Origin: an uncultured Oscillospiraceae bacterium
Lineage (GTDB): Bacteria; Bacillota; Clostridia; Oscillospirales; Acutalibacteraceae
DNA: 64,000 nucleotides
Direction: 5' to 3'
NCBI GenBank assembly: GCA_900544375.1
Contig: UQUZ01000002.1
Coordinates: 71,221-135,220 of the forward strand
The notes under the pieces are model-generated. The model was not told where the DNA came from, searched no databases, and was given only the letters and a program-made list of their open reading frames with translations. A program made the translations under genes and the position numbers. The number at the start of each line of letters is the position of its first letter. Within the stretch, counting starts at the first letter, position 1. Of this stretch, positions 40,250-49,446 are shown piece by piece.

Positions 40250-41128
40250 ATGGTGAAAAGCATGACGGGCTACGGGCGCGCCGAAGATGTGATCGACGGG
40301 ATGCAGATCGCCGTTGAGATGAAAAGCGTCAATCACCGTTATCTCGAATTCAGCGCGAAGGTGCCGAGAAGCTACGGCTTTTTGGAAGATAGGCTGAAGC
40401 GGTTTGTGCAGCCGCTTATCTCCCGCGGCAAGGTGGATTGCTTTGTCCAGATCGATACGCTGGAGGATGCGGACGTTACCGTGCAGGTCAACCATTCCCT
40501 TGCAGATGGATATGTTGCCGCGCTGCGCGAGCTGATGGAGCGGTATGGGCTGCGGGATGATATTTCCGCTTCCGCTTTAGGGCGCTACAGCGATGTGTTT
40601 TCGATCCATAAAGCTGAGGCGGATGAAGAAAAAATCTGGGGCGCTGTGCGCACGGTGGCCCAGCGCGCTGTGGACTCCTGTGTATCCATGCGTGAGCAGG
40701 AGGGCGCTCGGTTGCGGGCTGATATCTTTTCTCGGATGGATACCATTCTCCATTGCGTTGCATTCATTGAGCAGCGTTCGCCGGAAACCGTGCGTGCCTA
40801 CCGCGAAAAGCTCTATGCCAAAATGCAGGAGGTGCTGGCGGATGCGCAGGTGGACGAGCAGCGGATTTTGATGGAAGCTGCAATCTATGCCGATAAAGTT
40901 GCCGTGGATGAAGAAACGGTCAGGCTCCGCAGCCATATCGATCAGCTGCACGCTTTTTTTGAAGCGGGCGAGGCAATTGGCAGGAAGATGGATTTCCTGG
41001 TGCAGGAGATGAACCGGGAGGCCAACACCATCGGCTCCAAAGCGCAGGATGTGGAGATTGCCCGCAAGGTTTTGGATATCAAGGCGGAGATTGAAAAAAT
41101 TCGTGAACAGGTGCAGAATATTGAATAA
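40250..41128 (+). CDS. yicC: YicC/YloC family endoribonuclease-like protein
   Basis: A 292-residue protein opening MVKSMTGYGRAE, the family hallmark, and ending with the conserved segment GRKMDFLVQEMNREANTIGS followed by DIKAEIEKIREQVQNIE. YicC-family proteins have been reported as RNases acting on RNA hairpins and on small RNAs. In Bacillus the equivalent gene (yloC) heads the same block of remA, gmk and rpoZ, as it does here. The ATG at 40250 follows AGAGGAG, with a strong promoter upstream. Confidence 0.93.
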   Translation: MVKSMTGYGRAEDVIDGMQIAVEMKSVNHRYLEFSAKVPRSYGFLEDRLKRFVQPLISRGKVDCFVQIDTLEDADVTVQVNHSLADGYVAALRELMERYGLRDDISASALGRYSDVFSIHKAEADEEKIWGAVRTVAQRAVDSCVSMREQEGARLRADIFSRMDTILHCVAFIEQRSPETVRAYREKLYAKMQEVLADAQVDEQRILMEAAIYADKVAVDEETVRLRSHIDQLHAFFEAGEAIGRKMDFLVQEMNREANTIGSKAQDVEIARKVLDIKAEIEKIREQVQNIE

Positions 41129-41190
41129 TCGCGTTTTTCCAACAGAGCGGCTTATGGCAGGAACAGTAAAAATGCGGGAGGAGAAAGTGA

Positions 41191-41469
41191 ATGAAGCTCA
41201 TCAATATCGGCTTTGGCAATATGGTCAACGCCAACCGTTTGGTTGCGATCGTCAGCCCGGAATCTGCGCCCATCAAGCGGATTATTCAGGATTGCAAGGA
41301 GCGCGGCACACTCATTGACGCAACGCATGGGCGGCGGACGCGCGCTGTGATCATCACGGATAGCGATCATGTGATCCTTACCTATCTGCAATCTGAAACG
41401 GTTGCAAACCGCCTCAACGACGATGAGGATGAAATTGATACGGAGGAGGGTGCGCCGGACGATGAGTGA
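41191..41469 (+). CDS. remA: RemA-family (DUF370) DNA-binding regulator
   Basis: A 92-residue protein with the RemA core INIGFGNMVNANRLVAIVSP and the conserved RRTRAVIITDSDHVILT. RemA in Bacillus forms DNA-wrapping oligomers and activates matrix genes; in Clostridia its targets are less known. The C-terminal ~15 residues are highly acidic (DDEDEIDTEEGAPDDE), an extension beyond the usual ~85 residues. GGGAGGAG precedes the ATG. It overlaps gmk by eight bases. Confidence 0.92.
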   Translation: MKLINIGFGNMVNANRLVAIVSPESAPIKRIIQDCKERGTLIDATHGRRTRAVIITDSDHVILTYLQSETVANRLNDDEDEIDTEEGAPDDE

Positions 41470-42079
41470 CAAAAAGAGGGGGATGCTTTTTATCCTGTCC
41501 GGTCCGTCCGGTTCTGGGAAGGATACGATTTTGGAGCAGCTTGCAAAGCGCGATCCCAATGTGCAGCTTTCCATTTCCCTAACGACCCGTGCGGCACGGG
41601 ATTGGGAGATCGATGGGTTTCACTATTATTTTGTAACGAAGGATTATTTTCTCAATAAGCTGGAGCGCCAGGAAATTTTAGAATACGCGCAATACGGCGA
41701 GCAGTATTACGGCACGCCCCGCGATCCGGTCGATCAGTGGCTGGAAGAGGGGAAAACCGTCATCCTGAAAATTGAGGTGCAGGGAGCGGAAAAAATCCGC
41801 CGGCTATATCCGGATGTGGTGAGCATTTTCCTAATGCCCCCCTCCATGCAAACGTTGGAGGAGCGGCTGCGCAACCGCGAAAGTGAATGCGAGAAGGATA
41901 TCAAAACACGTATGCGGATAGCGCAGGATGAAATTGGCCGTGCACATGAATATGACTATGTTGTGGTGAATGATATTGTAGACTATGCGGTCAGTGATAT
42001 CTGTGCCATTATCCAGGCGGAAAATTTGAAGGCCGCCCGTATGAATTCATTTGTAAAAGAGGTATTGGAGCATGTTTAA
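41462..42079 (+). CDS. gmk: Guanylate kinase
   Basis: A 205-residue kinase converting GMP to GDP with ATP. P-loop FILSGPSGSGKDT (10-22), GMP-binding SISLTTRAARDWEIDGFHYY (Ser and Tyr contacts) and the lid RLRNRESE. The P-loop has Asp where many enzymes have Ser/Thr, a known variant. The ATG at 41462 lies within the end of remA, and its own end overlaps rpoZ by eight bases, so remA-gmk-rpoZ are translationally coupled. Confidence 0.96.
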   Translation: MSDKKRGMLFILSGPSGSGKDTILEQLAKRDPNVQLSISLTTRAARDWEIDGFHYYFVTKDYFLNKLERQEILEYAQYGEQYYGTPRDPVDQWLEEGKTVILKIEVQGAEKIRRLYPDVVSIFLMPPSMQTLEERLRNRESECEKDIKTRMRIAQDEIGRAHEYDYVVVNDIVDYAVSDICAIIQAENLKAARMNSFVKEVLEHV

Positions 42080-42281
42080 TCCGGATTTGAGCGTATTGTT
42101 GAAAAACCATGTCAGCCGTTATTCTCTGGTAACGGCCACTGCGAAGCGCGCGCGTGCCATTGCGGACGAAGCGCACTTCAATGGGGATCATCTGACGGAA
42201 AAGCCCGTGAGCATCGCCCTAGGCGAAATGCTTGCTGGGAAATATGAGATTATTGAGCCTGAGGAAATCCGCGACCTGTAA
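42072..42281 (+). CDS. rpoZ: RNA polymerase omega subunit
   Basis: A 69-residue omega subunit, which aids beta-prime folding. It shows the family pattern SRYSLVTATAKRARAIADEA and KPVSIALGEMLAGKYEI. It overlaps gmk by eight bases. In Bacillus the next gene would be coaBC; here priA follows after 33 bases. Confidence 0.92.
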   Translation: MFNPDLSVLLKNHVSRYSLVTATAKRARAIADEAHFNGDHLTEKPVSIALGEMLAGKYEIIEPEEIRDL

Positions 42282-42314
42282 GCCGCCTCAGGCAGCAGGT
42301 AAAGGAGAGATCCC

Positions 42315-44786
42315 ATGGCCCCGGTTCTCATCGCAAAGGTGGCGTTGGAAAACGTTTCCTATCATTTTGATAAAGCATACGATTACTGCGTTCCGGAGAG
42401 CCTGCGGGAGCGTGCGCGGCCTGGCTGCCGCGTCAGCGTTCCCTTTGGCAGGGGAAACCAGAAGCGGTTTGGTATGCTTTTTTCCCTTTCTGAGGAAGAA
42501 CCGTCCGGTAGGCTCAAGCAGCTTTCCTGCGTGCTGGATGAAGAGCCTCTTTTAAATGCGAACATGCTGCGCCTGGCAGTTTGGCTCAAGGCGCATACTT
42601 TTTGCACGCTTTATGAGGCGGTCCGCACGATTTTACCGTCCGGAATTAATCTCCGGCACAAAATGCAATATCGGATCGCTCCGGAAATAGGGGATCTGGT
42701 TCTGGACACATTTCCGTCGGATGAGCGCGAGGTGTTGCAATTGCTGCACAAGCGGCAAGCCTATGTCGGCGAGGAGCGGATTATGCAGCTGACAGGTCTT
42801 GAGAAAGGCAGCGATGTTTTCAAACGCCTTTTGAAAAAACAGCTGGTCGTTCGCAATGACGAGGCCGCGCAGCGCATTGGGGATGCAACGGTGCGCATGG
42901 TGCGCCTGTGCGTTGCGGGGGAGGAGCTAGAGCAGCTCTTGCCTTCCCTTACCCAAAAGCAGCGCGCTGTGATGGACGTCCTCCTGGATGTGGGCTGCGC
43001 TTCGGTGAAGGAGCTGTGTTATTTCACAGGCGTAACCCCGGCCGTTGTTGCGGCACTTGAAAAAAAGAACCTGATAGATTACTATGAAAATGAGATTTAC
43101 CGCGATCCGGCTAGGCAGCCGGAAGCAGAGCAGGTCCCCCAGGCGCCTATTTGCTTGACGCGAAAGCAGCAGGCGGCCTTTGAAGAGCTCAATGCCCAAT
43201 ACCGTTTGGGCCGCGGCGGCGTTTCGCTCCTCTTTGGCGTGACGGGCAGCGGTAAAACACAGGTATTCCTACGGATGATTGACGAAGTATCTGCACAAGG
43301 CCGGGGCGTGATTGTCATGGTGCCTGAAATTGCTCTCACCCCACAGACACTGGCCATTTTTAAAGGTCGCTATGGGAAGCAGGTTGCCGTATTCCATAGC
43401 GCATTATCCATGGGGGAACGTATGGATGAGTGGAAACGTGTCAAAAATGGAGAGGCGGGCATTGTGGTCGGCACACGCTGCGCTGTGTTTGCGCCGTTTG
43501 AGAATCTTGGTTTGATTATCATGGATGAGGAGCAGGAGCATACCTACAAATCTGAGTCCGCACCCCGTTACCATGCGCGTGATGTGGCGAAGTTCCGCTG
43601 TGCCCAGCAAAATGCGCTGCTGATTTTGGCCTCGGCCACTCCTTCTGTGGAAAGCTATGCCGCCGCGAAAAGCGGCCGGTATTCGCTCAATCGATTGGAT
43701 GAACGCTATGGAAACGCCGTGCTGCCCGAAGTGATCACGGTTGATTTGTGTGAGGAGAACGCGGCGGGCAACCGCACGGCGATCAGCCGCAGGCTGGCCG
43801 CTGAATTGCAAAAAAATCTGGAGGCTGGCGAGCAGTCAATCCTCCTCATGAACCGCCGTGGTTACCACACTTTTGTGGCCTGCCGTTCCTGCGGCCACGT
43901 GGTTACCTGCCCAAATTGCAGCATATCGCTCACCTATCACCGGGCAAATGGTCGGCTGATGTGCCACTACTGCGGCTATTCTGAGCCGTTTCGGGATACC
44001 TGCCCGGAATGCGGGGAGCAGGACGTGCGCTATGCAGGCTTTGGAACGCAGCGGGTGGAAGAGGAGCTGGCGTTGCTTTTCCCTAAAGCGCGGATTTTGC
44101 GCATGGATGCGGATACGACGATGGCCCGCTATGCGCATGAAGATAAGCTTGCGGCTTTTTCTCATGGAGAGTATGAGATTATGCTCGGCACGCAAATGGT
44201 GGCAAAAGGGCTTGACTTTCCGCGGGTAACGCTCGTCGGCGTGATCTCCGCCGATCAGCAGCTTTATAACGACGATTACCGCAGCCTAGAGCGTGCTTTT
44301 GCGCTGCTCACCCAGGTAGTGGGGCGGTCCGGCCGCGGTGCGATCAAAGGGCGCGCCGTCATCCAAACGCTCACGCCGGAAAACCCAGTGATCCGCCTGG
44401 CGGCGAAACAGGATTATGATGCATTTTATCAAACGGAAATCCTATTGCGTAAAGCGATGGTTTATCCGCCGTATTGCGATTTGCTCTGTATCGGGTTTGT
44501 CGGGGAAAAGGAGGCGCAGGTAGCGGCGGCCTCCAAATGCTTTTTGGAACTGATGAAATCCCTGAGCCAGCTGGAATATCCGGAGCAGAAATTTATTGTG
44601 CTCGGCCCCATGCCGCCGCGAATTGCAAAGCTGAGCAATAAATTTCGCTATCGGCTGATTGTCAAGTGCCGCAATACGAAGGGGTTTCGATCCATGATTG
44701 AAACCCTCCTCACACAGTTCCCAAAGGATGCGCGGTTTAGGGAAGTAACGGTATATGCCGACCTGAATCCGGAGAATATTTATTAA
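42315..44786 (+). CDS. priA: Primosomal replication helicase PriA
   Basis: An 823-residue 3'-5' helicase that restarts stalled forks. The N-terminal DNA-binding domain precedes Walker A GVTGSGKTQVFLRM (~308), the DEEH-like box DEEQEHTYKSESAPRYHARD and, near 520-570, the zinc-binding insertion with paired cysteines (CRSCGH, CPNCS, CHYCGY, CPECGE). Motif V/VI appears as LGTQMVAKGLDFPRV and TQVVGRSGRG. The ATG at 42315 follows AAAGGAGAG. It starts the priA-def-fmt group. Confidence 0.96.
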   Translation: MAPVLIAKVALENVSYHFDKAYDYCVPESLRERARPGCRVSVPFGRGNQKRFGMLFSLSEEEPSGRLKQLSCVLDEEPLLNANMLRLAVWLKAHTFCTLYEAVRTILPSGINLRHKMQYRIAPEIGDLVLDTFPSDEREVLQLLHKRQAYVGEERIMQLTGLEKGSDVFKRLLKKQLVVRNDEAAQRIGDATVRMVRLCVAGEELEQLLPSLTQKQRAVMDVLLDVGCASVKELCYFTGVTPAVVAALEKKNLIDYYENEIYRDPARQPEAEQVPQAPICLTRKQQAAFEELNAQYRLGRGGVSLLFGVTGSGKTQVFLRMIDEVSAQGRGVIVMVPEIALTPQTLAIFKGRYGKQVAVFHSALSMGERMDEWKRVKNGEAGIVVGTRCAVFAPFENLGLIIMDEEQEHTYKSESAPRYHARDVAKFRCAQQNALLILASATPSVESYAAAKSGRYSLNRLDERYGNAVLPEVITVDLCEENAAGNRTAISRRLAAELQKNLEAGEQSILLMNRRGYHTFVACRSCGHVVTCPNCSISLTYHRANGRLMCHYCGYSEPFRDTCPECGEQDVRYAGFGTQRVEEELALLFPKARILRMDADTTMARYAHEDKLAAFSHGEYEIMLGTQMVAKGLDFPRVTLVGVISADQQLYNDDYRSLERAFALLTQVVGRSGRGAIKGRAVIQTLTPENPVIRLAAKQDYDAFYQTEILLRKAMVYPPYCDLLCIGFVGEKEAQVAAASKCFLELMKSLSQLEYPEQKFIVLGPMPPRIAKLSNKFRYRLIVKCRNTKGFRSMIETLLTQFPKDARFREVTVYADLNPENIY

Positions 44787-44875
44787 AAATTTTATGTTTC
44801 AATGATAGATTCTTCATATGTCAGCCATATTTATTTTGTAAAACAGAGGAGAACATAGGAAAGGATGGGTGCCAT

Positions 44876-45346
44876 ATGGCATTGAGAAAAATCGTGGTGG
44901 AGGGCGATCCGGTTTTAAAAAAGAAAAGCCGGCCGGTTGAAAAATTTGACGCAAGGCTTGCCGAGCTTTTAGACGATATGAGACAAACGCTTTATAGCGC
45001 GGAGGGCGTCGGCCTTGCTGCCGTACAGGTCGGCGTTTTGCGCCGCGTCGTCGTAGTCGATGTGGGCGACGGCCTTCTGGAGCTTGTTAACCCGGAGATT
45101 ATAGAAGCAGAGGGTGAGCAGCGCGAGAGCGAGGGATGTTTATCCTTGCCTGGAGAATATGGGGAAACCATTCGCCCGGCAGTCGTCAAGGTCAAGGCGC
45201 AGAATCGGGAGGGCAAATGGTGTATCTATAAGGGCGATGGATTGAAAGCGCGTTGCTTCTGCCATGAGATCGATCATTTGGACGGCATCCTTTTCACGGA
45301 GCGTTTGGCGCCGGAAGCGTCTATTCAGTCAACGATCAAACGATAG
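44876..45346 (+). CDS. def: Peptide deformylase
   Basis: A 156-residue deformylase that removes the N-formyl group from new proteins. The three metal and catalytic motifs are complete: GVGLAAVQVG (GxGLAAxQ), EGCLSLPGEYG (EGCLS) and HEIDHLDG (HExDH). The ATG at 44876 lies after GAAAGGATGG. fmt follows after 24 bases, the normal pairing of formylation and deformylation genes. Confidence 0.96.
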   Translation: MALRKIVVEGDPVLKKKSRPVEKFDARLAELLDDMRQTLYSAEGVGLAAVQVGVLRRVVVVDVGDGLLELVNPEIIEAEGEQRESEGCLSLPGEYGETIRPAVVKVKAQNREGKWCIYKGDGLKARCFCHEIDHLDGILFTERLAPEASIQSTIKR

Positions 45347-45370
45347 AAAGGCAAAAGGAGCGATAGAATC

Positions 45371-46303
45371 ATGCGCATTATTTTTATGGGAACGCCGGAA
45401 TTTGCAGTGCCCTGCCTGGAGCGGCTCATTCAAGATGGGCATGAGGTATCAGGCGTGTTCACACAGCCCGATAAGCCCAAGGGGAGAGGCTATTCTGTGA
45501 TGCCGCCGCCGGTCAAACAGGCGGCGCTGAAAGCCGGTATTCCCGTTTACCAGCCTGCCTCTGTTAAAACGGAGGCAGCCTTTGCTCAGCTCAAGGCGCT
45601 GGATCCTGAGCTCATTGTGGTGGTGGCATATGGTAAAATTTTGCCTCAGGCGGTGCTGGATCTCCCCCCATATGGGTGCATCAATGTGCATGCATCGTTG
45701 TTGCCGCGGCTGCGCGGCGCGGCGCCGATCCAGTGGTCGATCCTGCGGGGCGATCAGAAAACCGGCGTGACAACCATGTTTATGGACGCTGGTCTGGATA
45801 CGGGCGACATGCTCCTGAAGGCGGAAACGGAAATTGGTGAGGATGAAACGGCGGGCGAGCTGCATGACAAGCTCTCCGGGCTGGGGGCGCAGCTTCTATC
45901 CGATACGCTTTACTCCCTTCAGGCTGGCACGCTCCAGCGGGTTCCACAGGAGGACGGCGAATCGACCTATGCGCCGATGCTCGATAAATCCCTCTGCCCG
46001 ATTGACTGGTCAAAGCCCGCGCGGGAAATTCACAATCAAATTCGCGGCCTGTCCCCCTGGCCGGTGGCTGTTACAAGCCTGTCCGGCAAGCGGATGAAAG
46101 TGCATGGCTCCCGGATGACAGGGCGCGAAAGCACGCTCCCCTACGGCACGGTAACCGGTGTGGACGGTGAGATTTGCGTTGCCTGCGGGGATGGGGCGGT
46201 ATTATCGCTTCTGTGCATTCAGGCGGAGGGAGGTAAGCGCATGGATGCCTCTGACTATCTGCGCGGCCACCCGATCCCGAAGGGGACGAGACTGGGAGAG
46301 TAA
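45371..46303 (+). CDS. fmt: Methionyl-tRNA formyltransferase
   Basis: A 310-residue enzyme that formylates initiator Met-tRNA using 10-formyl-THF. The formyltransferase domain opens MRIIFMGTPEFAVPCLERLI; the catalytic stretch is INVHASLLPRLRGAAPIQWS with the later Asp in MDAGLDTGDML. The C-terminal OB-like tRNA-binding domain follows SPWPVA. AAAGGAG precedes the ATG. Confidence 0.96.
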   Translation: MRIIFMGTPEFAVPCLERLIQDGHEVSGVFTQPDKPKGRGYSVMPPPVKQAALKAGIPVYQPASVKTEAAFAQLKALDPELIVVVAYGKILPQAVLDLPPYGCINVHASLLPRLRGAAPIQWSILRGDQKTGVTTMFMDAGLDTGDMLLKAETEIGEDETAGELHDKLSGLGAQLLSDTLYSLQAGTLQRVPQEDGESTYAPMLDKSLCPIDWSKPAREIHNQIRGLSPWPVAVTSLSGKRMKVHGSRMTGRESTLPYGTVTGVDGEICVACGDGAVLSLLCIQAEGGKRMDASDYLRGHPIPKGTRLGE

Positions 46304-46337
46304 CCCTATTTTTATTTGATTGACCGGAGGATTGTGG

Positions 46338-47039
46338 ATGAACTTTTTTTTGTTCCATCTGGATTATTATTATTTGATTTTAGTCGTGCCAGCCATGATT
46401 TTGGCCCTGATTGCCCAGATCGGGGTGAAACGCGCTTATGCAAAATATGCACAGGTGCGCGTGACGAGCGGCATGACCGGGGCGGACGCGGCGATGAACG
46501 TGCTGCGCCACTACGGCCTAATGGATGTGCGCATTGAGCGCATTGCCGGCAACCTGACGGATCACTATGACCCACGCGCCAATGTGATTCGCCTTTCCGA
46601 TGGGGTATATGGAAGCGCTTCTGTGGCGGCGATCGGCGTCGCCTGCCATGAAGCGGGCCATGCCGTTCAGCATGCCAAAGGCTACCTGCCGATCAAAATT
46701 CGTAATGCGATTCTTCCCGTTTGCAACCTTGGCTCAAAGCTTGGTATCCCGCTCGCGGTAGCCGGCTTGATCTTTGGCGCGGATTTGTTGGTGAATGTGG
46801 GCCTACTGCTATATTCTCTGGTTGTAATTTTTCAGCTTGCGACGCTGCCGGTGGAGTTTAACGCAAGCCGCCGTGCAATCCGTGTGATCGATGATACGGG
46901 GATGCTCTCCGGGGAGGAACTGCCGGGAGCACGCAGCGTATTGCGCGCCGCAGCGATGACCTATGTTGCAGCGCTTGTTGTTTCCCTTGCCAATCTGCTG
47001 CGTCTGCTTGCGATTTTCGCGGGCCGGCGGGATGATTAG
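46338..47039 (+). CDS. Zinc metallopeptidase, YugP family (membrane)
   Basis: A 233-residue membrane protease. The HExxH site is CHEAGHAVQHAKGYL (~105-119), between an N-terminal helix (YYYLILVVPAMILALIAQIG) and at least two further helices (AVAGLIFGADLLVNVGLLLY and AALVVSLANLLRLLAIF). The family's third ligand is likely the Glu in LPVEFNASRRA. The substrate is unknown. The ATG at 46338 follows CGGAGG. In this block it sits between fmt and rsmB, a place where many Clostridia carry it and Bacillus does not. Confidence 0.9.
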   Translation: MNFFLFHLDYYYLILVVPAMILALIAQIGVKRAYAKYAQVRVTSGMTGADAAMNVLRHYGLMDVRIERIAGNLTDHYDPRANVIRLSDGVYGSASVAAIGVACHEAGHAVQHAKGYLPIKIRNAILPVCNLGSKLGIPLAVAGLIFGADLLVNVGLLLYSLVVIFQLATLPVEFNASRRAIRVIDDTGMLSGEELPGARSVLRAAAMTYVAALVVSLANLLRLLAIFAGRRDD

Positions 47040-47062
47040 TTTTCAATCAAGGAGGGATTCTC

Positions 47063-48397
47063 ATGGGGAAAAATGCTCGCCAAATTGCGATGGAGATTCT
47101 CGTCCGAATGCAGCGCGATGCGGCGTATTCCAATTTGACACTGGATGCCGCCTTGCGCCGCAATGAGCTCCCGGCGCGGGATGCGGCGCTTGTTTCCGCG
47201 CTGGTATATGGCGTTGAGGAGCGGCTTTATACCATTGACTATCAGCTCTCCCTCTACTTAAAGCAGCCGCTGAAAAAGCTCAAGCCTGAGGTGCTGGCCG
47301 CCCTGCGGCTCGGCGTGTGTCAGCTCCTTTTTATGGAACGGATTCCTTCCTCCGCGGCGGTTTGCGAGAGTGTTTCCCTTGTCAAGCAAAACGGCTGCGC
47401 CTTTGCTGCCGGGCTGGTCAATGCTGTGCTTCGAAAGGTGAGCGATGCGGGGATTTGCCTGCCGGAGCAGGAGGCAGATGCGCTTCAGATGCTTTCCATC
47501 CGTTATTCTTTTCCAGAATGGTTGATTGAGAAATGGCTCAATGCCTATGGGCGGGAGAATACGCTTTCTATTTTGGAGGCCTGCATGGCGCCTGCTCCTC
47601 TAACGGTGCGTGTTAACACATTGCAGACAACAGCGGAAAAGCTGACCGTTCTGCTCCAGCAGGATCATGTGGCGGCCCATGCCGCCGCGGATGTGGAAGA
47701 TGCTTTGGTTTTAGATCGCGCGGGTGCGATCGAGCGCACAAAAGCCTATCAGGATGGGCTTTTCCATGTGCAGGATATTTCCTCCCAGCTTTGCTGCAAG
47801 GCCTTGGATGCCCAGCCGGGGGAAACGGTTTTCGATCTTTGTGCTGCGCCGGGCGGCAAAAGCTTTACCGTTGCTGAGCGCATGCGTGGGGAAGGATCGG
47901 TGTGTTCCTTTGACCTGTATCCCTCCCGCACGGCATTGATTGAGCAAGGCGCTGCACGGCTTGGAATTACGTCGGTCTACCCTGCTGTGGCGGATGCTTC
48001 CTGCTACAATGAAGCTTATGGAAAAGCGGACAGGGTGCTTTGCGATGTGCCTTGCTCTGGCTTTGGAATTGTGCGCAGAAAACCGGAAATTCGCTATAAA
48101 CCGCAGGGAGAGGTTGACAAATTGCCTGATTTGCAGTACCTTATACTCCGTAACGCCGCTCGTTATGTAAAAAAGGGCGGCAGGCTGGTGTATTCTACCT
48201 GCACCTTGAATCCCGAGGAAAACGAAGCGGTCTGCTTGCGATTTTTACAGGAAAACGCTTCTTTCCGCCCCGTTGCGCCTGATTTGCCCGAGCAGTTGAA
48301 TGCCCGAAAGGATGACAACGGCTTTTTCACCCTATTCCCCGAAGCGGGTGGGCGCGATGGATTTTATATTGCAGTGTTTCAAGAGGTGAGCGTTTGA
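47063..48397 (+). CDS. rsmB: 16S rRNA (cytosine-967-C5)-methyltransferase RsmB
   Basis: A 444-residue protein with an N-terminal NusB-like RNA-binding domain (ARQIAMEILVRMQRDAAYSN) and a SAM-dependent C5-methyltransferase domain: FDLCAAPGGKSFTVAERM (SAM loop), DVPCSGFGIVRRKPEIRY (motif IV Cys) and LVYSTCTLNPEENE (motif VI catalytic Cys). AAGGAGGG precedes the ATG. Its TGA overlaps the TTG start of rlmN. Confidence 0.95.
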   Translation: MGKNARQIAMEILVRMQRDAAYSNLTLDAALRRNELPARDAALVSALVYGVEERLYTIDYQLSLYLKQPLKKLKPEVLAALRLGVCQLLFMERIPSSAAVCESVSLVKQNGCAFAAGLVNAVLRKVSDAGICLPEQEADALQMLSIRYSFPEWLIEKWLNAYGRENTLSILEACMAPAPLTVRVNTLQTTAEKLTVLLQQDHVAAHAAADVEDALVLDRAGAIERTKAYQDGLFHVQDISSQLCCKALDAQPGETVFDLCAAPGGKSFTVAERMRGEGSVCSFDLYPSRTALIEQGAARLGITSVYPAVADASCYNEAYGKADRVLCDVPCSGFGIVRRKPEIRYKPQGEVDKLPDLQYLILRNAARYVKKGGRLVYSTCTLNPEENEAVCLRFLQENASFRPVAPDLPEQLNARKDDNGFFTLFPEAGGRDGFYIAVFQEVSV

Positions 48398-49446
48398 ATT
48401 CGAAGGATATCCGGTCGATGACGGCAGAGCAACTCAAACAGGCGCTGGCTCCAGCTGCCCAGCCATCCTACCGTGTTTCTCAGGTGTATGCCTGGCTGCA
48501 TAAACGAGGCGTTTCTGATTTTGAGGAAATGACCGATCAGCCAAAAGCTTTCCGCGAATTCCTGCGCGATCATTTTTCGATCTTAGGCTGCAATATTGAA
48601 AAAAGGTTGGTTTCCTCCTATGATGAAACCGTGAAATATCTTTATAGGCTGCATGACGGTGCTTTGATTGAATCCGTTTTGATGCGCTATAAATACGGCT
48701 ATACGCTTTGCGTATCCTCTCAGGTCGGCTGTAAAATGGGCTGTTCCTTTTGCGCATCCACAATCGGGGGCTTTGTTCGAAATTTGGCGCCGTCCGAAAT
48801 GCTGGGGCAAATTTATGCTGCGCAGCGTGATTGGAATGTCCGCGTCTCCCACGTCGTATTAATGGGAATGGGGGAGCCGTTGGATAATTTTGAAAACGTG
48901 CTTCGGTTTTTGCAGTTGGCCACGGATGTCAACGGGCTGAATCTCAGCATGCGGAATATTTCGCTCTCAACCTGCGGAATTGTGCCCGGGATTGAGAAGC
49001 TGCTGGAATATCATTTGCAATTAACGCTCTCCGTCTCCCTGCATGCCCCAAACGACGCGGTGCGTTCCCGGATTATGCCGGTCAATCACCGTTGGGGTGT
49101 AGATGAATTATTGCATGCGTGCAGGAGATATGCGGCGAAAACCTCCCGCAGAATCTCCTTTGAATATGCCATGATCCAAGATGTGAACGATTCCGACGCT
49201 TGTGCGCTGGAGCTTGCCCGCCGCCTGCGTGGGATGCTGTGCCACGTTAATCTGATCCCGGCCAACGAGGTGCGGGAGAATGCTTATCGCCGCAGCCCAC
49301 GGGAGCGGTTGGAGCGGTTTGCAAAGCTTTTGGAGCAAAATGGTATTCAGGTGACGATCCGCCGCACGCTTGGCGCGGATATCAATGCCTCTTGCGGGCA
49401 GTTGAGACGCGGATATTTATCCCGGCAAAGGGAGGAGAACGTGTGA
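48394..49446 (+). CDS. rlmN: Dual-specificity rRNA/tRNA A2503/A37 C2-methyltransferase RlmN
   Basis: A 350-residue radical-SAM enzyme. CKMGCSFCAST (CxxxCxxC) binds the 4Fe-4S cluster, VVLMGMGEPLDN is the SAM GEP motif, and a C-terminal RRTLGADINASCGQLR holds the catalytic Cys. The start is a TTG at 48394, four bases into the rsmB end, with GAGGTGAG as ribosome site. Its end overlaps the phosphatase gene start (GTGTGA). Confidence 0.95.
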   Translation: MNSKDIRSMTAEQLKQALAPAAQPSYRVSQVYAWLHKRGVSDFEEMTDQPKAFREFLRDHFSILGCNIEKRLVSSYDETVKYLYRLHDGALIESVLMRYKYGYTLCVSSQVGCKMGCSFCASTIGGFVRNLAPSEMLGQIYAAQRDWNVRVSHVVLMGMGEPLDNFENVLRFLQLATDVNGLNLSMRNISLSTCGIVPGIEKLLEYHLQLTLSVSLHAPNDAVRSRIMPVNHRWGVDELLHACRRYAAKTSRRISFEYAMIQDVNDSDACALELARRLRGMLCHVNLIPANEVRENAYRRSPRERLERFAKLLEQNGIQVTIRRTLGADINASCGQLRRGYLSRQREENV